Notes: generated by a model not told the origin, from the sequence alone. 64,000 bases of DNA from Diphasiastrum complanatum (GCA_029204225.1 CM055095.1:24185141-24249140), one strand, 5' to 3'. Positions 24,851 through 36,988 are shown, counted from the first letter of the stretch. Numbers and translations are program-made.

Positions 24851-25429
24851 ATGGCTGCACAATAAATTTGGAAAGTTTGTGTAAGAAATCTTAACACTTA
24901 TGAACAGAATAGCCAGATCCAAATACTAACCAGAAAACAATAAAAAACTATATCACTTTCACACAAAGAGCAGTATTTAACAAAAACACAGTCATGTATG
25001 GAAAGGAATATGCAGGATAATTTCAGAATAGATATTGAACCAACTGCAAGCTTGAGTTTCATGTTTCAAAGAGGCAATGTAGGCTGATGAAATGCTCAAC
25101 TGTGAAGTACGTTTCAACCTCACGCTGAGGTCCCTTATAAAGGTTCAGCACAGCTTTTGACTGATCTTGATATAAGTGCATAACCCTGTTAGACCAAGCG
25201 GACAACGCAATATCAGCAAGAACATAAATGATTTTCTAAAAGAGATGAAAGGTACTCTGCAGCATATGCAAGAACAACATCCACATTCATGGACATAAGA
25301 CAAATGAAGTTGCATAAGTCAGAACTGTAGTCCTTGAACACCCATGCAAGCAGATTGACTTTTCCACTTAGTCATCGTCCATGCACAAAGCAGCAAGCAA
25401 ACACGAAGCCGAGTTCTAGTCTCCTTGCA

Positions 25430-26378
25430 TATTGTTCCGGAAGACTGGCTAGATGAGACTTTGCCAATAATCTTCCGGTTAAGAACAGCAAGGAACATAA
25501 AGGTTAGTTTGAGATTTCTTGCATGTGCCCACCATTTCTGTGTATGCAACACCTCCTCTCCAGGGATGCTCTTCAGATCAACAATAAAGTCCGAATACGA
25601 ATAGCCGCCTCTGGGAGATGATACACCTCGATCTTATTAACTCCACCTGATTTGCATTCACAGCCTTGACAAAATCCTGAAAGCTCATCTCTGGAAGAAC
25701 TGCCAAGTTCCTATTGAATTCATGAACTTCTGGAAGGCGATCTTTGAAAGCCTCTTCTGGAACGTACAGATAACCCTTGTATTCTCTCAAAAGATCTGGA
25801 AGGTACACAGGTCGTCGAGAAGGCTGCGTTTTTTCTTCTTCCAAGGGACTAGTCGTGTCTCGTTACACCGTTGACTCAGGCATGCCAAAAGTCTCTAAAG
25901 CTAGTACTATCCTCTTTAGTAAAGGTACATTCAAGAGCTGCCTTTCTTGAAGAGTATAAAGTCTTCCATCAATCAGATACCTTGGTTCTACCTGGCTTGG
26001 CTTCTCCCTTAACAGCTTCTTGACAAAATCGTCCTTATTCTCGTCATTTGGTGACTCTACACTCACATCATCACCTGAAGCCTCTTGTACTTGTTGAGAT
26101 GCATAGATGGCAAACTTATTTGACCTTTTTCGAATAAGCTCAGAGGATCCTTTCAACCTAAGAAATTGATCCATCCTCCTCCTTACACTGGCTTTATACT
26201 GTCTGCTTTGTACTCCTTTGAAAACCCTTAGCTGATTTAAAGGTGAAACAAGACCCCCTCCACAAACCTGCCTCTTCCTCTCAAATTGATCTTCCCAGAC
26301 CATAGCTTTCTGTCCTGAAATATGGAGTTCAATAAGTTCTGCATTAGGTTGCTTCTGAGTCAGGCAATTCTCTTTCAA
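25430..26378 (-). pseudogene. Plastid FtsH/FtsHi-like protease, N-terminal region, interrupted by a stop and a frameshift
   Basis: The minus strand encodes about 280 residues before the AAA+ module. First comes a basic region (26,376-26,060), then an acidic linker and VEPRYLIDGRLYTLQERQ. An in-frame TAA follows at about 25,861-25,863. The frame resumes as RPVYLPDLLREYKGYLYVPE and MSFQDFVKAVNANQVELI. A one-base frameshift occurs near 25,625, after which YSDFIVDLKSIPGEEVLHTQ continues. The wording fits the pre-ATPase region of the FtsH12/FtsHi group in plastid envelope or thylakoid membranes; assignment to a subfamily is from memory of the family. A GTGGGC donor follows the HTQKW stretch (near 25,530). 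No transit peptide exon or metalloprotease domain was found. It may be a pseudogene, or a real gene with two assembly errors. Confidence 0.5.
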
Positions 26379-26389
26379 GGATCATAAAC

Positions 26390-27190
26390 CTTGATGTCAA
26401 AATCAAAACTTCTTACATAACATAGTTTTACTCACAAGTCTTTGATCAATAAGCGAACCAAGGAACCCATGATAGTGTAGATACGTTAGCTACTAGATGG
26501 TATATATTTACATTGCATATAATTTTTACTTTTTGCTATGAATGACAATAGCAAATTTGATTGTAACATTGCTTATGATATAAGATGATGAGTTTGTCCT
26601 TATACCTACATTTAGGACTTTTCTTCAATTAAAAAATATGATTCTGGACAGGGATCTGGATTTGGAAAGTCCCTAATGCCATGTAGCAGCATAATTCTGG
26701 GCCACTACCAAATCTAGACATGGTCCTAAATGGCCATTCTAGAAGAAACTTTGGTATATACTTGTGAGCATATTTATATTCATGCAAGAACATTATAATA
26801 GAGCAAAAGTCCCCAATTGAGTGTGAATCTCTAACTAGAATTGCAAGAAAAATCATCAATGAAAGGCAAAGAACTGAAGAACAATCCTAAAGTCACTGCC
26901 TCCCAAGCCGTCCAACAAAGGGCTTCGTTTTTTGAGCTCTCCCTTAAAGAAGCTCTCAATCAAATTAGAATGGAATAAAACAGAAACTTCAAACAACTTT
27001 ATTAATGATCACTGAAACCAACTGTCTATGGGAACAATTACAGCATGTTCAAGTAACAAAACAATCATTTCACAGAAATTCTATCAAAATAAGTAGAGCT
27101 CTACCGAATTATTCATCTAATAAAGACTTCATGAAGACTTTTCTATGCATATGAGCTTTGGTGGTGTAGCTTCCAATGATGTGCATATCT
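26390..27190. other. Stretch without a firm gene
   Basis: The minus strand at about 26,985-26,860 has an open stretch (FHSNLIESFFKGELKKRSPL) that could be an upstream exon of the FtsH-like gene, but nothing confirms it. Otherwise no features were seen. Confidence 0.3.
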
Positions 27191-27199
27191 TTTTGATTG

Positions 27200-28200
27200 A
27201 GGAAGTTATATATCGAATGGCTTGCAATCACAAACAACTCCCTAAGCTCTTGCTGGACGTTGTGTAAGCTTTTGCATTCCATGGCATGGTGCTATTCTAT
27301 CTCCACTTCCCGTTTTGTGATAGGAAGCAAAATATTCGCTCCATTTCAACTTAGATGGATTCCATGTCCCCGTCTATACATTAAATTAGTACATAACCGT
27401 GAGATAGCTTGCTCTTCCTCAAAGAAATGTTGGTGATAATGTAGTGTTGGGCAAGTTTTGCAATGGCTGCATATATCCAGTCATTGTGATTAATGGCCGA
27501 ATTTATCTGATAGGCTTCTTGAAATGGACATCATCAATTCTTTTGGGAAGGCTTACAAATCGTGAGTTACTTTAGGCCATTTGTCCTGATTTTCCAGTGT
27601 GCAAGCCACTATATACTTCCTTGTTATTGAGGTAATTTTACTTTTTGGGCCTCTAATCTTGGCAGAATGATCACCTTGCAACAACTTATGGAAATATTAG
27701 TATCATGGCTATGGCTTCCCAAAGGGGGGAAGTCTGCATCAACGAAGAATATGGGATATTGAGACTTAATTTGCTTGAAAGTTCACTCCCAAACAAGATG
27801 CCGATAGACATTTTTGCACCCTTTCAATTTTCAACCATCTACCACAAGTGATAGTACCTCCCGAGATTCCACATTCATAAAGCAACATCAATGTGGAAAA
27901 TGCTTCAAGTAATGTCCACTTTTTGTGTCGCAACTATGGTATACATCTATTCTTCAACATGTTGCTTCCATTGCAAAATATGTTTTCCAACTTCCCATTT
28001 ATCTTTTATATGAGCAAGCATCCCATGACGATTAGCATACTTCATCCATCTACTATCATTTTTACATGAATTAATGGCAATTTGTCTTTGCTGATTTTTT
28101 GCGATCAACATTGCAAAAGCTGCGGAAGTTACTAGCCCTCTTGCACTTGGTTTCCAACCTATTTCAGCTATGAATCAAGCATGGAAGCCCACATATTTCA
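27200..28200 (-). pseudogene. Unidentified coding relic
   Basis: Several coherent minus-strand pieces lie in order with shifts and stops between them: NDSRWMKYANRHGMLAHIKD near 28,030, SQYPIFFVDADFPPLGSHSH near 27,740, WIYAAIAKLAQHYIITNISL near 27,450, and an EIEQHHAMECKSLHNVQQEL run near 27,280. They do not match any family I recognise. Decay and setting suggest a transposon or an old duplicated gene. Confidence 0.3.
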
Positions 28201-28701
28201 ACCACATTGAAAAGAGGTCAAAATGACTTATTCAAGCCTTGTTTTTTGACTATGAAGTCAGTAATCAGCCAGTTCTTGGTTGAGAAAAGCAAGTGTTTCA
28301 GCCCATGCTATGCCAAGAAGAGCTTCTTGAAACATGATAAAGATGCCTTGGTTTTCTACGTGAAGATTTGGCCATGCTATGTGTGAGAGGCAACCTTCTG
28401 TTGAAGCTTAGGTGAGAAAGTTTTGAAGTGTGCAAATCTTCAAAGCCAATGAAGTGCAAACAAAAATTAGCCTGAAGTGCAGTTATCTAGACCTTCAAAA
28501 AAGGGACAAAACATCAATTTCAATGGGACTCCAGTGTGAAATTTCAGAGAAATGGACTCATTTTGATCCGCAAAAGATCAATAAGAGTGATTGGTAACTT
28601 GGAATCTTGATCTATATCAAAACTAGCATCCAAATCTAGCTTCTACTTGAAAATTTCTATATATCCAAGCAAGAACAACCACAAATAATGATCCAAAGGC
28701 T

Positions 28702-29403
28702 TCACACGTGTGAAGTACAGCAAGTGCCATCCTCCACTACCGCCTGCCTGTTCGCCTGATCTATTTCAATTGATGAAACAACTTCGACTCCTTCAGCCGC
28801 AAATGAAACAACTTCGACTCCTAATTCAGCCGCAAATAAATTGATTACCGTGGACAGATGGGCTTCTCCAACTAGTATGTAATCAAGAAACAAGATGGCT
28901 AGATGTAAATTTTCCTCAGATTCCTCCGACATCGGATGGAATGGTAAATTTTCAACCGTTTCCACGCCCATCGGCCATAGCGCCGAATCGATGCATCCCT
29001 GATGTGTTTGTAATTGAAACTTCTTTCCTTCGGCAAAGATAGTGATGACTCATGTTGCCCAATCATGTAGTGCTTTTGTGGCTCGGAGCTAAGGCCTGTC
29101 TAATAAAACGGGATAGACATCTGCGCCTTTTGGTATTCGCAGAACAACAAAGTTCAACAAAAATTGCAAGCCTTTAATACTGACTGGTACTATCCGGATT
29201 TCCCCTAGTGGAGAACCCCTTGTATGATTAGCCATGCGAATGACTAATTGAGTCTTCTGTAAGGGCATGTTGCTTAACTTACTGTATGTATCTTCAGACA
29301 TGATATTTACGTCGGCTCCCCCATTAATCTGGACATCGCTAATATCAATGCCTTGAATGGTAATCACCAATGTGGGAACAATGTCTGGTTCCGTAGATTG
29401 CAC
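28702..29403 (-). pseudogene. Gypsy-2 aspartic protease and downstream segment
   Basis: The frame 29,403-29,089 contains a retropepsin-type fold: QINGGADVNIMSEDTYSKL, with the catalytic Asp replaced by Asn (NGGA for DGGA), then LGEIRIVPVSIKGLQFLLNF and a VYPVLLDRP flap end. After a stop near 29,090 the frame continues through KALHDWAT and into 28,971-28,702, where AELGVEVVSFAAEGVEVVSS shows a small internal duplication. No reverse transcriptase was found next to it. It is a gypsy pol fragment of a different family from gypsy-1. Confidence 0.65.
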
Positions 29404-30388
29404 AATAGTGTTACTTGCTGCTGAAGGTAGTCCTTACAATAGCTTACACCCAGGTAGCTTGGTATGTATGGACTCTACAAAATAAGGGGCAATCTGAATC
29501 AATTGACCGACTATAACCTGAAATTTATAATTGCTCACAAAATTTGCAATTTGGTCAGCTACAATATTGCTGGAGTTGGTTCAGCACCTCCTGTGTAACT
29601 TTGGCCATACATTGGAAGCGTGCTGCCCGAGTACGACCAACATGTACCACATCCATCGCGCGAAGAACATTAGATTGCCCCAAATCCGAACCGCTCGCAC
29701 CTGAAGACATTGGTAAGGATTCTACGCCTACCTACGATAACTCTACCCACAACTGAAAATTGTTTGTATCCAGAGTACACAACCTAGGGGAATGTGGCAA
29801 TGGAACCAAAAAGGTGTTAGGAGATGATTTGGTCATCTAACTACCTGGTCTAGCTATGGCTTACTATTAACTATGGCTTAAACTTAAACTGTTATCACAA
29901 CAAGAGTAACCTAACAAGTACACATCCACACTAAATCCGACTCATCAATCATTCACACAGTACGATAAAACCAGCAAACTCATTCGCATTTCACAATTAT
30001 GTTATTACAACATCATGTCGTAGTTGGTAGAGTATAGTGATTCCCTAAAATCAGACACCCGCATCACAAGACTCATTTGAAGAGTATGACAATCCTCAAT
30101 TCACTTAAACTACAATGGTCACCAATCTATTACATAAACTTGCAATACTGAACAGTAGTCAGAGCCCACATCATCATCGCTCAAAAGGTCTTAAGCAAGG
30201 CAACACTTCTTGCGACCTACAACCTGACATGAACTCTCAGATACTGATCGAATCGTGCTGAATCGTGCTCAACTTTCACCCTTTCTGACGCTTGATCACA
30301 CTTCTGCTCACTAGTGCTAATGATCAAGAATTGTTAAAAATTGTAAAACATATCTATCATATGCTTGTTTATATTTTGGGGGTCTTAC
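29404..30388. other. Gypsy-2 gag remnant and spacer
   Basis: Minus-strand pieces at 29,404-29,760 (TRAARFQCMAKVTQEVLNQL) look like a gag C-terminus leading into the protease. From 29,760 to 30,388 no coding or structured feature was seen. TTTTGGGGGTCTTAC at the end is the insertion site of the next element. Confidence 0.4.
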
Positions 30389-32473
30389 TGTAGCGCAGAC
30401 ATCCCAAAGGGAGCCAGGAACTACGACTTAGCTTCCCAGCCTTCAACTCTTGCCATCCAAACCCACTTGACATACAAGTAGCCAACTCGCCAACAATGAT
30501 CAGACTTAACCAACTTGAAGTTCCTGAAAACCAACATTGAGATCCAACCTGGCGCCATGCCAGATCGGGGGTCCCGATGTGGGTGACTTCCCTTCAAGCA
30601 AGCCGCCCGGCATACATCAAACTTAACCAACTCGAAACTTTGTTACAAACGAGTAACATCCAATCCAAGCAAGAGGTCTGACTTACATCAGACTTAACCA
30701 ACTGAAAGCTACGTCACGAGTGCTGGAAGCCAACCTGGCGCCACGCCAGACTGGACAGCCATAAACAGGTAACTTCCAGCCAAGCAAGCCATCCAACTCA
30801 GCCGACAGGTTAGAGTCTGTTCCCAAGAGCTTAACCCACTCACGTTCATGCAAGGAACACTCAGAACCACAAGCCGCGACAGATATGGAAACAACCAGTT
30901 CTTGGACCAAATGGTCCCGACAGCATACCGCTAGCGCCAAGAACCGAATGGTCCCGACGGTGTTGCGCCGGTGCCTCAAAGGGCGCTGGGACTTGAGCGG
31001 CTTCCCCAACACGCGCTTAAGTCTAACATTCATCCATCATGCACTTACGTAAAAGCCAACTCAGAAATGTAACAAGCTTAACCATTCAGACTTAAGAAAA
31101 CTAAAATCCCAACCAACCCGAAAGCCAACTCAGAATCCGTCCCCAAAAGGTAACCAAAGGCAAAGACAAGCCACACATGAAACCCAAGGCATAGTGGTCG
31201 CCAAACTGACCGATTGGCATAGCGGTAAGCCCCATGTCGATGACAGGGACCCTTAGGCGCCAGCGATTCAAAAAGGTTGTAGTAAGGGTCCTTCCACTTG
31301 GACCAGTCCCGGAGGTGAAACCGAAATGGTAATCATCCCCAAGGATCAACTTTATTAGATTTGGAAGAGGTTACATTCATACATAGACTGACCGGTCTCG
31401 GGGCCACCAACACGTGCTGGGCATTGTGCCTGGCTCGTGCTGGTAGAGGGAGTTGAGACCTGGCGACTGGATTCCTGGCGCTGGTTGAGCTGCCCAAGTT
31501 TCTGTCTGCCGGACTCCCCCTATAGTTCTGCTGTGATTCTGCGCACCCCCTCTAGTTTGAAACATAGTGCTTTCTGGTAAAGCACACTTTTTAGGACTTA
31601 GTTTTTATTTTGCTGATTAAGCTTGGCAAGCTTGGAAGAATCAGTCTGGCTCCCGGACATGGGTCTCGGGAGCCGTCCCGGCGGCCGAATCAACTTGCTT
31701 TCTTGACTAGGCCATGACTCGAGCTCCAGAGCTAGCTCATGACTTGTGACTACTTGACTGGCTCACCACAGGTCGGAGGCTCAGTCCTTGACGTTCTAAC
31801 TTGCTCTGGGACCTTAGAGAGTGTCACCCCTTTGAGTCTTACAGGGCACGCTGGGTGCACCCGAGTCAGCTTTACAACAAATGGCATACCGCTGGCGTCC
31901 CGGGATACGATCCTCAGCTATGTGCCAACTTAAAAATTTGGAAGCGGCCTTACAACTGGCGCTTTTACCGAACACTGAAACCCAGAAGGTAATCAAAGTC
32001 AGTTTGAGGAAAATCCCACTTTATTGATAGATCTGAGAAGGTTACATTTCAAGTGTGTGACTGACCCTAGTCTCCGGGGCGCTAGCATGCCAAGGCGAGA
32101 GCCATGACAACATTCCAGCAAGGGAGACTAAGACTTGGTTGGAGCTCGCCCTGAGTCGCAACCCGCACTCCCCTATAGTATTGGTGTGATTCGGCACCCC
32201 CCCTCATAGCAAGCACTCTACCCATGCTTCCTTTAATCATGCCTAGATTGTGTGAGGTGATTGCACATCGATCTGAGCTCTCTGGGCTCCGCTAGAACCG
32301 ATCAAAGATTTTCAGCCATAGGAACTTGGCGTCGGCTGGATTATGGTCACAGTGGCGCCTGGAGCGGTGCCGGCGCCGTTGGCGCCGGGAGCAGCAGGGG
32401 CGCTGCTGGCGCTGGAGACATAGCTGGCGCCGATGGCACCGGAAGTAAAGCTTGTAAAGGTAGCTTTACAACA
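30389..32473 (-). repeat. LARD 3' LTR, expanded by a solo LTR
   Basis: 30,389-30,960 and 31,885-32,473 match the 5' LTR. The middle 919 bp are an insertion. The LTR is unusually rich in GGCGCC and CTGGCGCC motifs. Removing the insertion and its duplication leaves about 1.16 kb, close to the 1.22-kb 5' LTR. Confidence 0.75.
30961..31879 (-). mobile_element. Solo LTR inserted in the LARD 3' LTR
   Basis: It starts TGTTGCGCCGG and ends GCTTTACAACA, the same ending as the LARD LTR, so it belongs to a related family. The left flank GACGG and right flank AATGG differ only by two transitions of the C-to-T/G-to-A kind expected from methylated-cytosine decay. In the 5' LTR the site is continuous (CCCGACGGCATACCG). 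Stretches at 31,270-31,580 are diverged copies of 31,960-32,200. Confidence 0.6.
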
Positions 32474-34946
32474 TCCACCTCACCTTTATAAAATCTGATG
32501 TCCTCATCAGATGTCGGATTAAAGTAAAGGTGTCTCCCAATTAAAATGACTATACATTTAAGCTGCTTGGCACAATAATCAATTTACTGGCCACTTTTTA
32601 TTAACATTAAAGCTGGCACACCACAAGTCGGAGGCTCAGCTCTTTGTACTGAAAGATTACATAACTTGAAAATATATCTTTGTCTGGGAAAAGCGTAGAT
32701 TTGATGTCGCTTTCGTAAAACCCAAAAACCTTATTAATTGGTGACAGAGGCCGTTCTTTGAAATGTTCGCCCCTGTCGCTTCTGACTTTCGACTTTGGAA
32801 CTCCTTTGAGCTCCTGATTTGTCCTTGATGCACTTTGTGTTGAGCTCCTTGAGCTCCAGATTTGTTCAGTTCCGCACAAGTATCAGAGCTCCCTGAGCCA
32901 AATGATTTATCGTTTGATTGCCCACTTTATGGTCCACTCCGTGCCTTGTTGCTTTTGCACCTTGATTTCTCTCCTTGTCTTGAAGTAGCTCTTTGAATCA
33001 GCCCAAATGTAACCATTGACCTCGTGGAAAGCCAAAGGGTCGCACCAGTTTGATCCGCATCCGAACTATCTCTTCGCGTTTGTTTGAAGCACCATGTCCG
33101 TCGCGCAAAACTTGACTTTCACAATTCCATCACTGGTCAGTTGACTCACAGTCAAAATAAGAAGTGTACATCGAGCTTGGCTTCAAGTAGCTCTTTTTGA
33201 ATCAGACACATGCACCCAGAGTTTGCACTAGTCCGATCTCAATGCGAACTGTCCCTTAGCGTCCGTTCGAAATACCAAGTCTCTCATGCAAGACTCAACT
33301 TTCACAGTTCCTTCATTGATCAGCTGCCTTACACGTAACACAAGCTAGTGTACTCATATGTTTCCTCATCATTGCTGGTCTAGAGAAAGCCTATAACAAA
33401 CTTTCCTTTCCACAGCAAAAACTTGTCAACTTATTAGGTCCAAAGTTCGCCAGTCTCCTCGTGTGAGTATGGCTAGGTCACCTTGAATTTGCCCCCATTT
33501 TGATCAACTTTCATTCAAAATTTGCCCCAAGAGAGAGGTGTGTTGATAGTTCCCCTCCACTTATAAAATCAGCTGATCGGACTTAGAGTAGAGTTCTTCA
33601 GACAAAAAGCCTTTCCAACACTTTGCTTCCCATCTGCTAGGATTATGGCTCGATCCAACTTGTTGCCAATCTCTGAAGAGGATCCTAGTCTTTCCCCTTT
33701 GAGGAAAAACCCAACTGATACTGGATATCACCCATGCTCAGTGAGTTTCAGTTCCGAAGGTGGCCGTCCCAAAATGAAGACCAATTGCTCCATAGAAGAT
33801 CTCCCTTGAAATTGCCCTTTCCAACTTTGACTTCCTGCTTGCGCCTGGTGGGCGTTGTCGCAAATGAAACTAACGCAAGAAACAGGCTAACCATCCATCC
33901 TTTGCAAACACTGAGTCGTTTCGTTGCCATTCACGTGCGAGTACTTGAACTGCAAATCCGCCCCACAGATTCTGGATATCACCCATGCTCAGTGAGTTTC
34001 AGTTCCGAAGGTGGCCGTCCCAAAATGAAGACCACCTGCTCCATAGAAGATCTCCCCTGAAATTGCCCTTTCCAACTTTTGACTTCCTGCTTGCGTCTGG
34101 TGGGCGTTGTCGCAAATGAAACTATCCCAAGAAACAGGCTAGCCATCCATCCTTTGCAAACATTGAGTCATTTTGTTGCCGTTCACGTGCGAGTACTTGA
34201 ACTGCAAATCCGCCCCACAGATTCTGTAGTCCTCTTTGTTTGATGGTATCAGCCTTCAAAAGAAAAGGTTCCTTCTCGAGCCATTAGCTCCTTGTATCAC
34301 AAGCAATCATGCAAACCAGGCAAAGCACGAGTACTAAGACTCACCACGAATACATACAAGTAAGACACTCAAGCAGGTTTACTAACAAGTAACAAAGACA
34401 AGGTCCCCCTTTGAGATAGTCCTGCCAATGGACCTTTGCCTGGCCGCGCCCATACAAATCGATCATGGAATCAGCCCACATAGGACACCCCTCCAACTAT
34501 CCGTGCTTTCACCATTAAGCAGCATATTGCCTCAGTCACGCCCCACCACTTTTTGGTTGATAGCCCTTATAGCTAAACGATCGGCAACTAACCACCCGTG
34601 CTTTACACCCGAATTCGAGCAGCATCTCTGTATCAATGGTTAACCCGTACAGTTCAAATATGTCGCCCTGCACCCCACAAGGTACAGACCGTGATTTCAC
34701 CTCCCTAGGCAGCACTTTGTCTCATCCGTCCTACGTGCAGACAGTGCTAGGCTCGAACCACGAGAACTGACCGTGCTTACACCTCAAGGGCAGCACCTTG
34801 ACTCATCAAGTCCCCCGTTCTGTCGACCACCCCGACCGTGGACACACCCATGCTTACACTATGGGCAGCACCTTGCACAACAATTGTCTTGATGAACCCC
34901 AAATCGTGGCCATTTCCGTGAGATCCGCATAGCTGACCGGCCAGTC
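32474..34946. other. LARD interior, no recognised coding
   Basis: A minus frame at 32,879-32,607 (90 codons) does not look like gag or pol. Related segments of about 150-200 bp occur at 32,975-33,140 and 33,178-33,330. They share TCAAGTAGCTCTTT-like and CACAATTCC/CACAGTTCC-type elements and so form a diverged duplication. A 251-bp tandem duplication lies at 33,722-34,224. The rest shows nothing. Confidence 0.55.
33722..34224. repeat. 251-bp tandem duplication
   Basis: Copy 1 starts TGGATATCACCCATGCTCAG at 33,722 and copy 2 at 33,973. The copies differ by a handful of substitutions. The following sequence (CCCCACAGATTCTG) repeats the junction. Confidence 0.85.
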
Positions 34947-34959
34947 GGCTCTGATACCA
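34947..34959 (-). other. LARD primer-binding site
   Basis: The minus strand reads TGGTATCAGAGCC two bases inside the 5' LTR. This initiator-Met site shows the element was copied by reverse transcription. Confidence 0.8.
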
Positions 34960-34961
34960 CA

Positions 34962-36178
34962 TGTAGCGCAGGCATCCCAAAGGGAGCCGGGAACCACGAC
35001 TTAGCTTCCCAACCTTCAACTCTTGCCATCCAAACCCACTTGACATACAAGCAGCCAACTCGCCAACAACGATCAGACTTAACCAACTTGAAGTTCGTGA
35101 AAACCAACATTGAGATCCAACCTGGCGCCATGCCAGATCGGGGGTCCCGATGTGGGTGACTTCCCTCCAAGCAAGCCGCCCGACATACATCAAACTTAAC
35201 CAACTCGAAGCTTTGTTACAAACGAGTAACATCCAATCCAAACAAGCGGTTTGACTTACATCAGACTTAACCAACTGAAAGCTTCGTCACGAGCGCTGGA
35301 AGCCAACCTGGCGCCACGCCAGACTGGACAGCCATAAACAGGTAACTTCCACTTAAGCAAGCCATCCAACTCAGCCGACAAGTTAGAGCCCGTTCCCCAA
35401 GAGCTTAACCCATTCACGTTTATGCAAGGAACACTCAGAACCACAAGCCGCGACAGATATGGAAACAACCAGTTCCTGGACCAAATGGTCCCGACAGCAT
35501 ACCGCTGGCGCCACAGACCGAATGGTCCCGACGGCATACCGCTGGCGTCCCTGGATACGACCCTCAGCTATGTGCCAACTTAAAAATTTGGAAGCGGCCT
35601 TACAACTGGCGCTTTTACCGAACACTGAAACCCAGAAGGTAATCAGAGTCAATTTGAGAAAAATCCCATTTTATTGATAAATCTGAGAAGGTTACATTTC
35701 AAGTGTGTGACCGACCCTAGTCTCCGGGGCGCTAGCATGCCAAGGCGAGAGCCATGACAACATTCCAGCAAGGGAGGCTGAGACTTGGTTGGAGCTCGTC
35801 CTGAGTCGCAACCCGCACTCCCCTATAGTATTGGTGTGATTCGGCACCCCCCTCATACCAAGCACTCTATCCAAGCTGGTAAAGCACGTTTTTCTCTCTC
35901 TAGGATTTTCTCTTTCTAGAAAGTCATTTTCTCTCTCTAGATTTTATTGATCCCCAGGCTTCCTTTAATCATGCCGAGATCGTGTGAGGTGATTGCACAT
36001 CGATCTAAGCTCTCTGGACTCCGCTAGAACCGATCAAAGATTTTCAGCCATAGGAACTTGGCTCCGACTGGATTCTGATCACAGTGGCGCCGGGAGCAGC
36101 AGGGGTGCTGCTGGCGCCGGAGACATAGCTGGCGCCGATGGCGCCAGAAGTAAAGCTTGTAAAGGTAGCTTTACAACA
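34962..36178 (-). repeat. LARD 5' LTR
   Basis: It is 1217 bp with TG...CA ends. It carries an extra stretch of about 70 bp rich in CTCTCTCTAG at 35,885-35,955 that the other LTR lacks. It matches the two outer parts of the 3' LTR. Confidence 0.8.
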
Positions 36179-36183
36179 CCTAC

Positions 36184-36988
36184 CCAGGTAAATATTTTGT
36201 ACATATCCAAAGTATGTGAATTGAGCACATATTCTTGTAAAATAGGGTGAGTTTGGGTTAGGTAGATCAAATTCCAATGACATGCATAAAGTCTAGTTGA
36301 TCTAGTATGACATGCAATGATGTTGACAATGTCTAGTGTGACATGCATGTAGAATTTCACATGGAATTGGTCAAATATGACCTAGTAGAAACTCGAGCTA
36401 TAATAAATGCATTATGTCCTAAGTTTACATTGAGACATGCAAGATATGCAAATACTCTAAGGGACACATGCATGCAGTTTTGTAGGTTCATAGTTAAGAA
36501 TTTGATATTTGGAGAAAGTAGGTGGAAGCTAGGTGCAATCTGTGCATGCAAGCAGTTAGGTGTCAAGATAATAGTAGTTTGCACTTGAATAGGTGTAGGA
36601 TATGCATTGAATGCAAGGAGTACCACGAATCTAGACTCTCCTATATATGTACATATCATTCTCACTCATTTATAATAAAGAATCAAGCATTTGTAATGTC
36701 ATAATGTCAAATTTGGATCTCATGCAATCTTGCTTGTAATTGTATTCTCTCTCTAACTCGGATTTTGTGTCTTCTTCATACACAATCTTGCTTGTGTACT
36801 TTCCCTTTTTTTGAGTAATTAATGTAGCTTTGATCTATCGCATTCTAGATTGTGCTCTAGCCATAATTTTGTTGGTAGATTGCATGATTGCTCTGCAGGT
36901 GATCTGTGTGCCATCACAAAACATGGTAAAGATCATTCACACATTTCTTGTGGTTCCCCACACGTGTGAAATTTCTTGAATTTCATCA
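36184..36988 (+). repeat. Copia family C 5' LTR with CATGCA motifs
   Basis: It lies directly upstream of a plus-strand primer site and ends about TTTCATCA. It contains CATGCA motifs at 36,280-36,610 and a TATATATGTAC box near 36,640. A perfect ACACGTGTG palindrome lies near its end at 36,960. The exact left boundary was not fixed. Confidence 0.6.

Larger units (their letters stand above)
30389..36178 (-). mobile_element. LARD-like non-coding LTR retrotransposon
   Basis: LTRs start TGTAGCGCAG and end GCTTTACAACA on the plus strand. The 5' LTR is 34,962-36,178 and the 3' LTR is 30,389-32,473. A primer site (TGGTATCAGAGCC, minus) lies at 34,947-34,959, and a purine tract (AAAGGTGAGGTGGA, minus) lies directly beside the 3' LTR near 32,474-32,487. 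The flanks CTTAC (30,384-30,388) and CCTAC (36,179-36,183) form a target duplication with one mismatch. The 2.49-kb interior has no recognisable gag or pol. Large LTRs, replication signals and no coding define a large retrotransposon derivative that relies on another element's proteins. Confidence 0.8.

Noticed and set aside
25861-25863. In-frame TAA in the FtsH-like gene as an RNA-edited or recoded codon
   Set aside because: U-to-C editing of stops is an organelle process; a nuclear gene with an added frameshift is better explained as a pseudogene or a sequence error.
30389-36178. GC-richer region with many open frames that might be a gene cluster
   Set aside because: The frames are not conserved between the duplicated LTR copies, and the region has LTRs, primer site and purine tract, so it is a retroelement.
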